Source: a virus
Length of the DNA stretch: 64,000 nucleotides
Strand: one strand, 5' to 3'
IMG/VR virus record: IMGVR_UViG_3300027969_000042
Location: 1 to 64,000 of that record
Below the pieces are notes generated by a model. It saw nothing but the letters and a program-made list of their open reading frames with translations. It was not told where the DNA came from and did not search any database. The translations under genes were made by a program, and so were the position numbers. This document shows positions 38,593-48,383 of this stretch, piece by piece (position 1 is the stretch's first letter; every line of letters begins with the position of its first letter).

Positions 38593-38604
38593 GTATATAT
38601 TAAA
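38593..38604 (-). promoter_or_regulatory. Candidate phage promoter 12-mer (TTTAATATATAC)
   Basis: Same 12-mer as elsewhere, here about 32 bases before the ATG at 38572 instead of 15. Confidence 0.35.
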
Positions 38605-38618
38605 AATTAAAAATCTAT

Positions 38619-41330
38619 TTACTTAATATCTTCAATATTTATTGCATACCTCTCTTTTAATACATCAGAATTTGATATTCTAGTTATTCTAATTTTTTTA
38701 CCTTTATTAAAACTAAAATAAGGCATATTAGAAAGTAAATAACCATTATTTACATTATTTATATTATTTGTAGCAGTTGAGTTAAAAGATAGTGGTAATG
38801 ATGCTGTTGAACCATAGTTAACTAAACTTGCATTTGAACTAATATCTAGTATTATATAAGAATCTACTGAATCTACTGACTGAACTGTATATTGACCAGA
38901 AAAATCATAAATAGAAGAAGTTCCAACAAATAAGTTATTTAAGTGAAGAACATCACCAGTTTTAATTGAATTTGTTACTAACTCTTGAGGTGCTTTTAAA
39001 GGTACCCTCAATACAGAACCAACATCCAAAAGTATTAACTTATCTAAGTTTATTTCAAACTTAAACTCATTCCATAAGTAAGATGAATTAGGTTGTTGTG
39101 TGAATGTGTTATAGTAAACTGGTAAGTTTATACCACCTGCTAGTAAAACTTGTGTTGTTGCCTGAGTAGTTGTGTTTATAATATCAGTATTCATATAAAT
39201 ATCTAACATCTTATTCTGAGTAGAGAAGTTACCAGCAACAATATTAATATCAACTGATTGTTTATAATATAAATCCTTATCAAAAATAAAAGTTAGTTTA
39301 TCATTATTAGTTAAGTCCAACTCAACTTCATCATTATTAGTGAAATTTACTAAAAAGTCTCTATTTTTAGGAACTGTTAAAGTCGCGGGTATAATACCTT
39401 GTGAACTATACATATCAGTTGCATTATAAACATAAACTCTTTCATAAGAAGTATTTACTGTGTCTAATTGTATATACGGTGGTGTTCCGGGAACTGTAGT
39501 AACATCTATAGTTTCTGATGATAAAATTTGATTAGTTGAATATAATCTTAATAAACTTTCAAGATTTTGAATTTTTGTATTTAGTGTTGCTAAATCTGTT
39601 TGTGTGTAAATTAAACTTTTTAAGAAGGTTACTTCATCTCTAACATTACCTTGTTCTGCAAGTAGATTTATAAAACTGTCATTTGTTGCAGCAAGTTTAG
39701 ACATTGACTTATTAAACAAGTTCATACTAAACATGGAATTTATAGCATCAGGATTATATGAATCTTGTGGATTTTCATTTATTATATTAAAGTTAAGATT
39801 TAAACTAAATGCAAATGAAGTACCATCTTGTATTCCATTAGTTACAAACTTTTTATAAGTTGGAAATCTTAAACTTGTTTCTTCAGGAATTACATTATTA
39901 TCCGGGTGATCTAAAAATGAAACACCATATAAATTAGTTGTTGATTTACCACTATTATCCTCAACAGTATAATACCATAAAATAGCATTAAATTCAAATG
40001 CAACTGGTGGTAAATTATTTATCTCTAAAGCATTAAATTGATCAAAGTTAGTTAAGTTTCTACCTAAGATATTCATTTTAACATAGTGATTAGTATTAAA
40101 GTTCATTGTAATACCATCAATGTTTTTACCATTGACAATAGGTGAATTTATATTACCATCTATACCATAATATTTACCACTTCTTCTGAATGAGTCACCA
40201 GGTGCTGTTTCATATGTAAAATCGGTAGTATCATATTGTCCAAAGTAAGAACCTGGATAATTTTGTGGTGTATTTACAATTGGTGAATTAAATGATTCTG
40301 CTCCAATTATTTCTGGTTGATATTGACTAGGAATAATAGGAAAAGTTTTATTAGGTTTGTAATTCACATCCGTCATCGTTCTAAAAAGAATGTCTGGTGT
40401 TTGACCAGTATGATCTGGAATATGTGCATGAACCTCTGTATAAGAACGATTAGCTTGTTGAACATTACTAACACCTTGTACTTCACCAATATATCTAACT
40501 AATCTATTATAAACTAATTTTGCCTTACCAGTTACAGGTGAAGTATTTAAACTAAAGACATTATTAGTAGCTAATTCAAATGTTACTATATTTCCACTAA
40601 CTGATCTTACTCTTACATTTATACCACTATCGGTTTCTATACCTTGTAAATCTGATATAGCCTGTGTAGACAATCCTATTACATTATAAATATTTACAAC
40701 ATCACCAATTACAAAGTTAGTAGTACCATTGAAGGTAATTACTAAATACCCAGTTGATCCATCAAAATATGGTGTGTCCCACTCAACAACTTCTCTTTCC
40801 TTCCATAAATATTCTGGAAAGTATTGATCATCATTTACATTACCTGATTGAAACTCTGCCAAATTACTAAAGTATTCGTCATCTGGAATAGCAGGTTCAA
40901 AATCAATTATATTTAATTTCTTTGCCCATTTAAAGAAAATCTTTTCTGTTGTAGTTTCAAGTGCATTGTTATCATAATAATACTCAGTATTATTTAGTTT
41001 TGATTCTTTTATAGTAACTTCTTGATTTGCGACATAGTTTCTTAATGATTCGATTATTTCTTCACTAAAATTTGCAGCAGGTGTTGCAGCAAATGATTTT
41101 TTAAATTTAGTTTCAAAGTCAAAGTAAATTGGTTTTGATGCAGTTGGTGAACCAGTAGCCTCTGTATATTGTTCAGTTACTTGCTTTGGTAGATTTAATA
41201 AAGCGTATTTAGAAAAATACATTTTATAATTTGAGTTCTGATATGCTGCTGAAATATCTTCTGCTGCACTAGGGAACGCATAAAACGTAGTACCGTTAGT
41301 CTTTAGTGATTTATATAAAGGACAAGACAT
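38619..41330 (-). CDS. Large structural protein, probably baseplate or tail (903 aa)
   Basis: No family recognised with confidence. The N-terminal ~170 residues (AFPSAAEDISAAYQNSNYKM) are mixed; the middle is beta-rich with turns typical of phage baseplate proteins, and residues about 560-590 form a short coiled coil (LATLNTKIQNLESLLRLY). No signal peptide, membrane segment or catalytic motif seen. Position between the fibre genes and the 1947-aa protein supports a structural role. Confidence 0.6.
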   Translation of the reverse strand: MSCPLYKSLKTNGTTFYAFPSAAEDISAAYQNSNYKMYFSKYALLNLPKQVTEQYTEATGSPTASKPIYFDFETKFKKSFAATPAANFSEEIIESLRNYVANQEVTIKESKLNNTEYYYDNNALETTTEKIFFKWAKKLNIIDFEPAIPDDEYFSNLAEFQSGNVNDDQYFPEYLWKEREVVEWDTPYFDGSTGYLVITFNGTTNFVIGDVVNIYNVIGLSTQAISDLQGIETDSGINVRVRSVSGNIVTFELATNNVFSLNTSPVTGKAKLVYNRLVRYIGEVQGVSNVQQANRSYTEVHAHIPDHTGQTPDILFRTMTDVNYKPNKTFPIIPSQYQPEIIGAESFNSPIVNTPQNYPGSYFGQYDTTDFTYETAPGDSFRRSGKYYGIDGNINSPIVNGKNIDGITMNFNTNHYVKMNILGRNLTNFDQFNALEINNLPPVAFEFNAILWYYTVEDNSGKSTTNLYGVSFLDHPDNNVIPEETSLRFPTYKKFVTNGIQDGTSFAFSLNLNFNIINENPQDSYNPDAINSMFSMNLFNKSMSKLAATNDSFINLLAEQGNVRDEVTFLKSLIYTQTDLATLNTKIQNLESLLRLYSTNQILSSETIDVTTVPGTPPYIQLDTVNTSYERVYVYNATDMYSSQGIIPATLTVPKNRDFLVNFTNNDEVELDLTNNDKLTFIFDKDLYYKQSVDINIVAGNFSTQNKMLDIYMNTDIINTTTQATTQVLLAGGINLPVYYNTFTQQPNSSYLWNEFKFEINLDKLILLDVGSVLRVPLKAPQELVTNSIKTGDVLHLNNLFVGTSSIYDFSGQYTVQSVDSVDSYIILDISSNASLVNYGSTASLPLSFNSTATNNINNVNNGYLLSNMPYFSFNKGKKIRITRISNSDVLKERYAINIEDIK

Positions 41331-41385
41331 AAATTTATAGTGTATATTTTATTTATATATAAAAAAATGAAACCTCTATTAAATG

Positions 41386-41412
41386 AAAAATCCTCACTTA
41401 CTGAGGATTTTA
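41386..41412 (-). terminator. Rho-independent terminator
   Basis: Stem ATCCTCA/TGAGGAT with loop CTTAC-like and a T-run on the minus strand; it follows the 41.4-41.8 kb gene. Confidence 0.75.
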
Positions 41413-41435
41413 TTTTATAACAAAATTTAGAATTA

Positions 41436-41645
41436 TTATTTAAAATTTTTAATTTTTTGTAATCTAGATTTAAAACTAACTGCGGTTTTATAGTCTCTTT
41501 CCATTAAGGATGGATTATTCCTACTTATTGACTTTACTACACTATCAGATAAACTTAATAGAGTATCACAGTAATCAGTTATAACATTACGTTCAATCTG
41601 TAAATCTAAATATACTTTTTCTAAACTATCAATTGCAGATTTCAT
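41436..41645 (-). CDS. Hypothetical helical protein (69 aa as read; probably the C-terminal part of ~123 aa)
   Basis: Starts MKSAIDSLEKVYLDL; almost entirely helical, with a basic end (FKSRLQKIKNFK). The reading frame is open another 33 codons upstream of this ATG, to an A6 run where it meets a second ORF that begins with an ATG. I therefore think the true gene starts at 41806 and this is its C-terminal part. Confidence 0.5.
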   Translation of the reverse strand: MKSAIDSLEKVYLDLQIERNVITDYCDTLLSLSDSVVKSISRNNPSLMERDYKTAVSFKSRLQKIKNFK

Positions 41646-41728
41646 AGTCCATATATAATCACTTAATTCATTATATGATCTAAAATAAGTATTAGATTTA
41701 AGATAATCTATAGAATCTTTAATTATTT

Positions 41729-41806
41729 TTAATTCTTTAATTCTTTTTTCTCAAGTTTTGCAATTGGATCTGATTTGAACCAATTAAATTTTTCTAAGTG
41801 TTTCAT
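41729..41806 (-). pseudogene. N-terminal fragment split from the 69-aa gene by a 1-nt frameshift
   Basis: ATG at 41806 overlaps the stop of the upstream gene (TAATG). It reads MKHLEKFNWFKSDPIAKLEK and then, after a run of six A (plus-strand T run 41744-41749), stops. One extra A, or a -1 slip, continues RIKELKIIKDSIDYLKSN and joins the frame of the 69-aa gene. The joined protein would be about 123 aa with a CTS-like start. Confidence 0.55.
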
Positions 41807-42225
41807 TATTTATTTATCATTTTAACGACTTCCATAAAAGCACGTTCTGTTCCTTTAATTACATATTCGTATAAACCAAACGCATTTACTTCTGTAGGTG
41901 ATTCATCATAGAACTTTATATTGTTTAAGATCTCATCTATATCATTTCTAAACTTTAAATAAAAGTCATATATATCAGAATCATTTATAAATCCTTCAAC
42001 TTTAACATCTTCTGGATTCTTTTCAAATGATTCAATAAATGATTTTAGTTCACCACCACTTTTTTGTATAGTATTTTCAATCATTTTATTTATTTCTTCT
42101 TTAACTTCAGTATATTTAGAACCATCTAAAGATTTAATACCTTCTGATTCTACTGGTGTTTCGGTTTGAACCTGAGTTGTTGACTCATCTGCTTCGTTTA
42201 TAAACTGTGAATATTTCTTTATCAT
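41806..42225 (-). CDS. CTS-like N-terminus, putative internal head protein (139 aa)
   Basis: Starts MIKKYSQFINEADEST, very close to the T4 IPIII leader pattern M-K-x-Y-x-x-F-I-x-E-A. The rest is acidic and helical (EVKEEINKMIENTIQKSGGE; FIESFEKNPEDV). Preceded by TTTAATATATAG at 15 bases. Stop overlaps the next ATG as TAATG. No enzymatic motif seen. Confidence 0.55.
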   Translation of the reverse strand: MIKKYSQFINEADESTTQVQTETPVESEGIKSLDGSKYTEVKEEINKMIENTIQKSGGELKSFIESFEKNPEDVKVEGFINDSDIYDFYLKFRNDIDEILNNIKFYDESPTEVNAFGLYEYVIKGTERAFMEVVKMINK

Positions 42226-42228
42226 ATA

Positions 42229-42240
42229 CTATATATTAAA
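42229..42240 (-). promoter_or_regulatory. Candidate phage promoter 12-mer 15 nt before start
   Basis: TTTAATATATAG on the minus strand begins 15 bases before the ATG at 42225. Confidence 0.4.
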
Positions 42241-42254
42241 TTTAAAATATAATT

Positions 42255-45200
42255 TTAACTCCATTTTGCTTTTTCTCCAAAAGTACCATCATACCAAATA
42301 CCTCCTTGCCAGTATCCAGTTTCAAAAATACCATTTGTCCAAATACCTGATCTCCAATCAGTATTTCTAAATCTACTTATAACTCTCATCTTTGTTTCAA
42401 CACCATTTCTATTTTCAAAATAAAAGTCATCATCGTAATAAGTACTACTATTATTAATATTAATATCAGAATCTATATAGATTCTAGTTGTTTTATTATC
42501 TAAATCTGGATTTTCTGCATAAAGTATTTTATATCTTTCTCTTCTAAAATAAGAACTGTAGTATGAACCACCAGATGATAACTGTTCTCCTTTAGGAACA
42601 ATAGTAATCTCATCTCCTATATTAAATCTAAATACTCCATTTAATGTTAAATAAGAATTATCTTGACTAATTTTAACTTTTATTATTTGTATCTCTTCTG
42701 ATATACCACCATACCAAACCCCTGATTTAAAATCAATATTATAGAAAATACCACCATATACATCACCAGAATACCAAGAACCAGTATACCATATTGAATA
42801 TTTATGTGATAAGGAAACTTGAGGTTCATCATTATTATCTAGTATCATTCTTGAATAAAAGCTACCGCTTAACCATTGACCACCATGCCAAGTTGCGGTT
42901 CTACTATTAAATGCTTTTGTTCCAAATCTGGATAAGCCATTTTTTTCCTCAAAAATACCATCATACCACATACCATTCTCAAAGTCTCCACCATTCCATT
43001 TACCATCAATCCAAAATGTTGGATCGTTGTTACAGTTCAGTATACCATCATTCCAAGTACCTGCTATCCAAATTCCACCAGAGAATTCACCATCATTCCA
43101 AGTACCATCATTCCAAGTACCTTTATACCAGTCTCCTGTATTCCAAGTACCACCATACCATCTACCATCAACCCAAACTCCATCGTTCCAAGTACCATCA
43201 TACCATCTTCCAGAAAACCAAGTTGATAAAGATTTATCTGAAGTGTTGTTGGCAACTTCAACAGATATTAAATTATCTTTAATTTTTTTAGCATTCCAAG
43301 TACCACCATACCAATCTCCCGATTTCCAAATACCTGACATCCAAGTACCACCAAACCATCTACCACATTCCCAATTACCTTTATACCAAATAATATTATT
43401 GGCATCAGTTCCAATTATAGCATCAGTAATTTCTGCTTCTAATATCCAAGGATAATTTAACGATAGTGTCTCAACTGTTAAACCATCAACTAGTCTAAAT
43501 CTAAACTTATTAAAATCAACATTTACTAAACTATAAACATCACCTGATAGGTTCAAATTATCAATACTTAATTCTATTGCATTCTTACCTCTTTTATCAA
43601 CACCAATATCAATAATATCAATTGGTTGATAATTTAAAAATGGATCTCTTTTAACATATTTAACAAATCCAGTATCACCAACAGTATTGGCACTAAAAGG
43701 TAAGTCAATATAGAAATTTAATGAATTTACTACAGTTACATTTTGATATCCAAAGTATTGTTGATTTAAAAACTGTGATGAGAAAGTACCTCCATTAAAC
43801 TCTAATGTAACACTATCACCAGTTTTTAAATCATGATTATCTTTACATATTATTAAAACCTTTCCATTATAATTAGTAGTACCAATGATAGGAATAGTAT
43901 ATTCCTTGGCAAGTCTTGTAATATTCATTGCCATCTCATTTTTATAATCAATATAAATTAAAGCAGATAATTCTCTGATAGTATCTACATCAGATAATAA
44001 TACTTTTGCATATGAATCAGTTGGTATTTTAAAGTTTAAATCTCTTTCATAGTTATAAAATTCTGATCCAAGTAACAAGTCTTTTTTCTTTAATAAACCT
44101 CTTTGTATATTATTTAATTCTTGTAAGTCATGACTAATTTGTAATAATGTACGTCTTGATTTAATATCCATTAAAGTAGGATAGTCTGATGTAGAATTTA
44201 TACTTGTTGCAAAGTTTATTTTTTTGTGAAATTCTATAACAAAAGGAGTATTACTAAAATTGGTGTCAGTTGTTATTTCTTTTTTCATAACTAACAATCT
44301 CTCGGTAGTATATGTATCATTTGATGTATAAATAGTAAGATCAATAAAAGTATTGATAAATATACTCTCCCACTCTAATCTCAAATCAGAACCAAAATAT
44401 ATCTTGTTTGATACATAATTATAATCAAAGTAAACCTCTGTTGTTGTTGTACTAGATGCAATTGATGCTGGTACAGATCTATAATCAGGCATTGCTAAGT
44501 ATTCTTTATTTGCATAAAATTTAGGAGTTGGACTCGTATTGTCATTTAATTGCTCTAAATAATCTAAAAGATTATATGTAGGAGTATATCCAAACTTTAG
44601 AAATCCACCAGTATATGACATCGTTGCAATAACAGAGTTAGTTCCTAATCGTATATCATCATTTACAAATACATTAGTTGCTAAGTTATAATATGATGTT
44701 AAGTTGTTAAATTTAGCATTTATAGTTATATTTGATGGAGTGTCTGAACTAGGTGGTGTATAGTTTAAATTATAACCATTAGAAATTGGATGTGAATTAA
44801 AATTATTTTCTAATTCACCAACTGTTTTATATTTATTTAGATTTATTATATTTATAGGACTACTTGTTTTAGTTAAATTTGTAATAATATTCTCATTAAA
44901 ATTAGTAAACATATAAAGATAGTTAAATGATCGATTTGAGGGTGCCATTTGACGTTCAAATTCACTTTGTGGTAAATTCTGAGGTATTGTTAATTCTGAA
45001 ATTCTATTAACAACAAAATTACCATCAACTACATCACTTTCCAATCTGATAACATCACCAACTCTAACAAGATATGTCATAGGTACTCTAATAATCATTA
45101 TTGAATCCTTCAAATAAATTGTAGATAATGCGGTAGGATATGTAATAGTAGGTGGATTCAATCCATTAAACCTACTTTGTTCAAAGTCAATTGATGGAGG

Positions 45201-48098
45201 TGCTAATCTTTCTAATTGAGTAAGTGAATTTGTTACATCATCAGAAATAACTGAGAATGAACCACTGACTGTAGAGTATGAGAAAGTTGTTGATATTAAA
45301 ACTTTTGTTGACTCATCAAGTGGTGAATACGTACCACCTGCATAGTATCTAAATGTCTTTTCAGTATCCTTCCAATATGTTAACCAATTTGTTTCTGATT
45401 GAGTCATAAAACTTGGAGCCGTTGCACCATGTATAAGAGGATCAAACCATAAATTAGATACGCTAGAAGTTAGTGAAACTATATTTGGATCTTGATAAAT
45501 AAAGTTTATACTCCAGTTACTAAATGTTCCTACAGGTGTACTTACTATTGGTTCAATCGGTCCGCCTAGTACAGGTGATGCAAATCTACCAAAAGGATCA
45601 ATAGATCTTACACGTGGTTCTACTACATCAATATATAATGTCCAGTTTCCATTTATAGAAGAATTTGAAAATAACTCACTAAATATGTTAGTATTTGATA
45701 TCCAACCAGTTCCTCCAATTCCTAATATTTTATCCATTTGATATTTCTTATTATTATAAGAAATATCTGGAGTGCTACTAAAATTAGTATAAACAGTGCT
45801 AGTACAGAACTTAGTATTTGAAAAGGTTAGACCAGTACCACTATTATTTCTTTTAAGATTTATTACTTTACCACTAGGTGATTTTAAGTTCACTCTTAAT
45901 TTATTTATTGATGTTGTATTTAAGTTTAAATTTACTTCAATATTAAGTGGAATCGGATTATTATTACCAACTGTTATAGTATCTGTAGTAACGGAATTAG
46001 TCATAATTGACATGGCCGAAGTTGTTGATGTAATTAGAAAGTTACTAAAAGTACTTGATAGATAAAAGACTGCCTCATTTGGTAATCTATAATCACCAAG
46101 ATCTGTAAAAAAGTTTAATTTACCTGCAATATCATAATCTAAAAATAACATTTTTGATTTTAATCTTGAGTCCAAAGTTGGATCTGGTGTGTTAAATACA
46201 AGTGTATTATAGTCTGCTTTCAATAATAAAGAACTATTACCACAAACTACTAATTCATTTGCATTATAATTAAATATCTTATTTACATATAGATTACTCT
46301 CTGGTTGAGCATTTTGTGAATTTCTGATAGTATTAGAGTAGATATTATCAACTCCAACATATTGAAATGAGTCTAAGTTAAATGATGATATACCATATGC
46401 AGGCCCACCTGTGTTGTTGGCTCTTAACCAACTAAAGTAAAATATATTTGATGATGTACCAGTACCTTCAAATCTTGTAATTGACTTAATATCACCATAA
46501 TCTTCTTTAAAAGACAAATAAATAAAATCAAAATTAGGTATTGAACTGTTTATGTCATAAACAATTATTTTATTCTCTGCAGTTGTTAGTAATAATATCT
46601 CTTTATCTGGTAAACTGCTTTGTGTGGAGTATGAGAAACTTAAACCCCAAGAACTTTTTGTTATATACATATCATTGATGTTATCAACAAGTAAATATTC
46701 CTCAAAATCATCTATAAATCTAGAAACTCTTCTTTTATAGACATCCCATCCTTGAATATCTTCTTTTAATTCAAGAAATACTCCTGAATTACCTACAATA
46801 TAAATACTACTAGATGTATAAAATATTGCTTTGTTGTAATAGTATGAATCAAAGTCATCAACTATTATTTTTTGACAAGTTAAACCATCATCTATTATCA
46901 ATATTGTGTTTAGATCACCAACAATTACACCTTTAATATCATTATAAAATGAAACAGACTTTAAATTAGTTGTAACACCAGTATCAATTTTCTCAATAGT
47001 GAAGTCATGTTTTCTTACTTTTAAAAGTATTCCATTATCACCACATATCCAATAGTACTTTTCTGTTTGTGAAATACTTCTAAGATTTACTTTATATTTA
47101 TTTGGGATGATATTAGATAATCCTCCTTGAGTATTTAAAATAACACCAAATTCTCCTACTGCAATAGTTCTTTCCGGAATACTATAAGTAATTCCTTTCA
47201 AATAGTAAGATTGTGTTGTATATTTAACTACATCATAATAGTTTATTTCAAATAGATTATTATAATCAACTCTATTTCTAAGTAACCAATTATGTTTTTC
47301 TTTAAACTCAATGGGTTCATTTAAAGATGTTGTTGGATAATAACCATTTAATAGTCTACTTAAATGAAATTGCTTTTCTGCATTGATATTTCCAAGTTTA
47401 ACAGAAACACTGTATCTAATACAGTCCGCATAATCACTTAATTCCGTAGTTTTATATAACTTACCCTTATTAAATGTATAAATACCATTATCAGAGTTAT
47501 AGAAGTTATATTCTATAGTTGCACCATAGTCTTGAATAACTGTATAGTGACCCTTAAAATATGTATTGGGATCTCTATCAAATGGTAGGGTAGTAGTTGA
47601 TATTTGATCTTTTACCAATATTCTATGACCATTTAATACTTTAACATCATCAATATATAACTCATTAAAAGTTGCACCTAAATCTAAAAATCTAGTAGTA
47701 GTTGCTATATCAACATATATGAAGTTTTTTACTGAATCCTTTATAAGTCTATCTGGGGTAAATAAGTTTTTTAAAGTTAAACCATACTCAGATACATACT
47801 TTTCATAAAAATCATATGATGTAAGGTTAGTTATTGGAGATTTAAAATTAGATGGAAGACCAGTTAAATAACTATAAGGTGAACCAACCACATCTACATA
47901 CCAATTTCTTGGTTCATATTCACCTAAAATATCATAAATATTCTCTAAATTATTTATAGGTAAGTAAGTTGCACCACTAAGACACTTAGAGTAGAATCTT
48001 GTAGAAGCGAGCTCTTGCTTTAAATAGTCAAAATTATTTTTTGATATTTTATCTTCAACGGTTACCCATTTGTTATAATCAGTATTAAATGTCCACAT
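42255..48098 (-). CDS. Giant virion protein: propeller-like N-part, P-domain-like module, W-x-x-G solenoid (1947 aa)
   Basis: Residues about 300-560 have repeats such as WICGDNGILLK, GVIVGDLNTILIIDDG and YIVGNSGVFLEL, the Ycf48/BNR-type propeller pattern. Residues about 700-870 form a P-domain-like beta module (LKSPSGKVINLKRNNSG ... GNWTLYIDVVEP ... WSINFIYQD) closely matching one in the 1547-aa protein. Residues about 1560-1740 are nearly continuous five-residue units (TWNDG, VWVDG, RWYGG, DWYKG), with more at 1770-1800 and at the C-terminus (IWTNG, YWQGG, IWYDG). No signal peptide. A peripheral tail, baseplate or adhesin role is inferred. Confidence 0.75.
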   Translation of the reverse strand: MWTFNTDYNKWVTVEDKISKNNFDYLKQELASTRFYSKCLSGATYLPINNLENIYDILGEYEPRNWYVDVVGSPYSYLTGLPSNFKSPITNLTSYDFYEKYVSEYGLTLKNLFTPDRLIKDSVKNFIYVDIATTTRFLDLGATFNELYIDDVKVLNGHRILVKDQISTTTLPFDRDPNTYFKGHYTVIQDYGATIEYNFYNSDNGIYTFNKGKLYKTTELSDYADCIRYSVSVKLGNINAEKQFHLSRLLNGYYPTTSLNEPIEFKEKHNWLLRNRVDYNNLFEINYYDVVKYTTQSYYLKGITYSIPERTIAVGEFGVILNTQGGLSNIIPNKYKVNLRSISQTEKYYWICGDNGILLKVRKHDFTIEKIDTGVTTNLKSVSFYNDIKGVIVGDLNTILIIDDGLTCQKIIVDDFDSYYYNKAIFYTSSSIYIVGNSGVFLELKEDIQGWDVYKRRVSRFIDDFEEYLLVDNINDMYITKSSWGLSFSYSTQSSLPDKEILLLTTAENKIIVYDINSSIPNFDFIYLSFKEDYGDIKSITRFEGTGTSSNIFYFSWLRANNTGGPAYGISSFNLDSFQYVGVDNIYSNTIRNSQNAQPESNLYVNKIFNYNANELVVCGNSSLLLKADYNTLVFNTPDPTLDSRLKSKMLFLDYDIAGKLNFFTDLGDYRLPNEAVFYLSSTFSNFLITSTTSAMSIMTNSVTTDTITVGNNNPIPLNIEVNLNLNTTSINKLRVNLKSPSGKVINLKRNNSGTGLTFSNTKFCTSTVYTNFSSTPDISYNNKKYQMDKILGIGGTGWISNTNIFSELFSNSSINGNWTLYIDVVEPRVRSIDPFGRFASPVLGGPIEPIVSTPVGTFSNWSINFIYQDPNIVSLTSSVSNLWFDPLIHGATAPSFMTQSETNWLTYWKDTEKTFRYYAGGTYSPLDESTKVLISTTFSYSTVSGSFSVISDDVTNSLTQLERLAPPSIDFEQSRFNGLNPPTITYPTALSTIYLKDSIMIIRVPMTYLVRVGDVIRLESDVVDGNFVVNRISELTIPQNLPQSEFERQMAPSNRSFNYLYMFTNFNENIITNLTKTSSPINIINLNKYKTVGELENNFNSHPISNGYNLNYTPPSSDTPSNITINAKFNNLTSYYNLATNVFVNDDIRLGTNSVIATMSYTGGFLKFGYTPTYNLLDYLEQLNDNTSPTPKFYANKEYLAMPDYRSVPASIASSTTTTEVYFDYNYVSNKIYFGSDLRLEWESIFINTFIDLTIYTSNDTYTTERLLVMKKEITTDTNFSNTPFVIEFHKKINFATSINSTSDYPTLMDIKSRRTLLQISHDLQELNNIQRGLLKKKDLLLGSEFYNYERDLNFKIPTDSYAKVLLSDVDTIRELSALIYIDYKNEMAMNITRLAKEYTIPIIGTTNYNGKVLIICKDNHDLKTGDSVTLEFNGGTFSSQFLNQQYFGYQNVTVVNSLNFYIDLPFSANTVGDTGFVKYVKRDPFLNYQPIDIIDIGVDKRGKNAIELSIDNLNLSGDVYSLVNVDFNKFRFRLVDGLTVETLSLNYPWILEAEITDAIIGTDANNIIWYKGNWECGRWFGGTWMSGIWKSGDWYGGTWNAKKIKDNLISVEVANNTSDKSLSTWFSGRWYDGTWNDGVWVDGRWYGGTWNTGDWYKGTWNDGTWNDGEFSGGIWIAGTWNDGILNCNNDPTFWIDGKWNGGDFENGMWYDGIFEEKNGLSRFGTKAFNSRTATWHGGQWLSGSFYSRMILDNNDEPQVSLSHKYSIWYTGSWYSGDVYGGIFYNIDFKSGVWYGGISEEIQIIKVKISQDNSYLTLNGVFRFNIGDEITIVPKGEQLSSGGSYYSSYFRRERYKILYAENPDLDNKTTRIYIDSDININNSSTYYDDDFYFENRNGVETKMRVISRFRNTDWRSGIWTNGIFETGYWQGGIWYDGTFGEKAKWS

Positions 48099-48101
48099 AA
48101 A

Positions 48102-48317
48102 TTATTTCTTTACTTTTAATTTCCAAATAACTGTCTTGCTGTCCAATTTAACATCACTTTTGATAATTCTAACTTTTGACTTTTTTAACACTTCTCTTAT
48201 ATTAGATATAAATGTATCATATTGATAAATATCTTTTATGTAGTTTGAAATGTCGATTAAGTAGTAAGTTTCATCTGAGAATATTAAATCATAAATTAAA
48301 TCATCAGTTTTCTTCAC
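48102..48317 (-). CDS. Hypothetical protein (71 aa as read; probable start at 48337)
   Basis: As read it starts at a GTG, KKTDDLIYDLIFSDETYYLI, with a basic C-terminus. Twenty bases upstream an ATG is followed by A7 and T7 runs; one additional base in those runs would give MKKNFFVV or MKKIFFVV directly fused to KKTDD. That ATG has TTTAATATATAC 13 bases before it, so I think the annotated GTG is an artefact of a homopolymer indel. No family recognised. Confidence 0.5.
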   Translation of the reverse strand: MKKTDDLIYDLIFSDETYYLIDISNYIKDIYQYDTFISNIREVLKKSKVRIIKSDVKLDSKTVIWKLKVKK

Positions 48318-48383
48318 AACAAAAAAATTTTTTTCATTGTATATATTAAAATTTGAGTACCTATAAAGAAAATAATTGTTATA

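Noticed and set aside
43027-43455. Plus-strand ORFs of 120-140 aa rich in Pro, Gln, Ser, His
   Set aside because: Antisense of the W-x-x-G repeats; repetitive composition explains the open frames.
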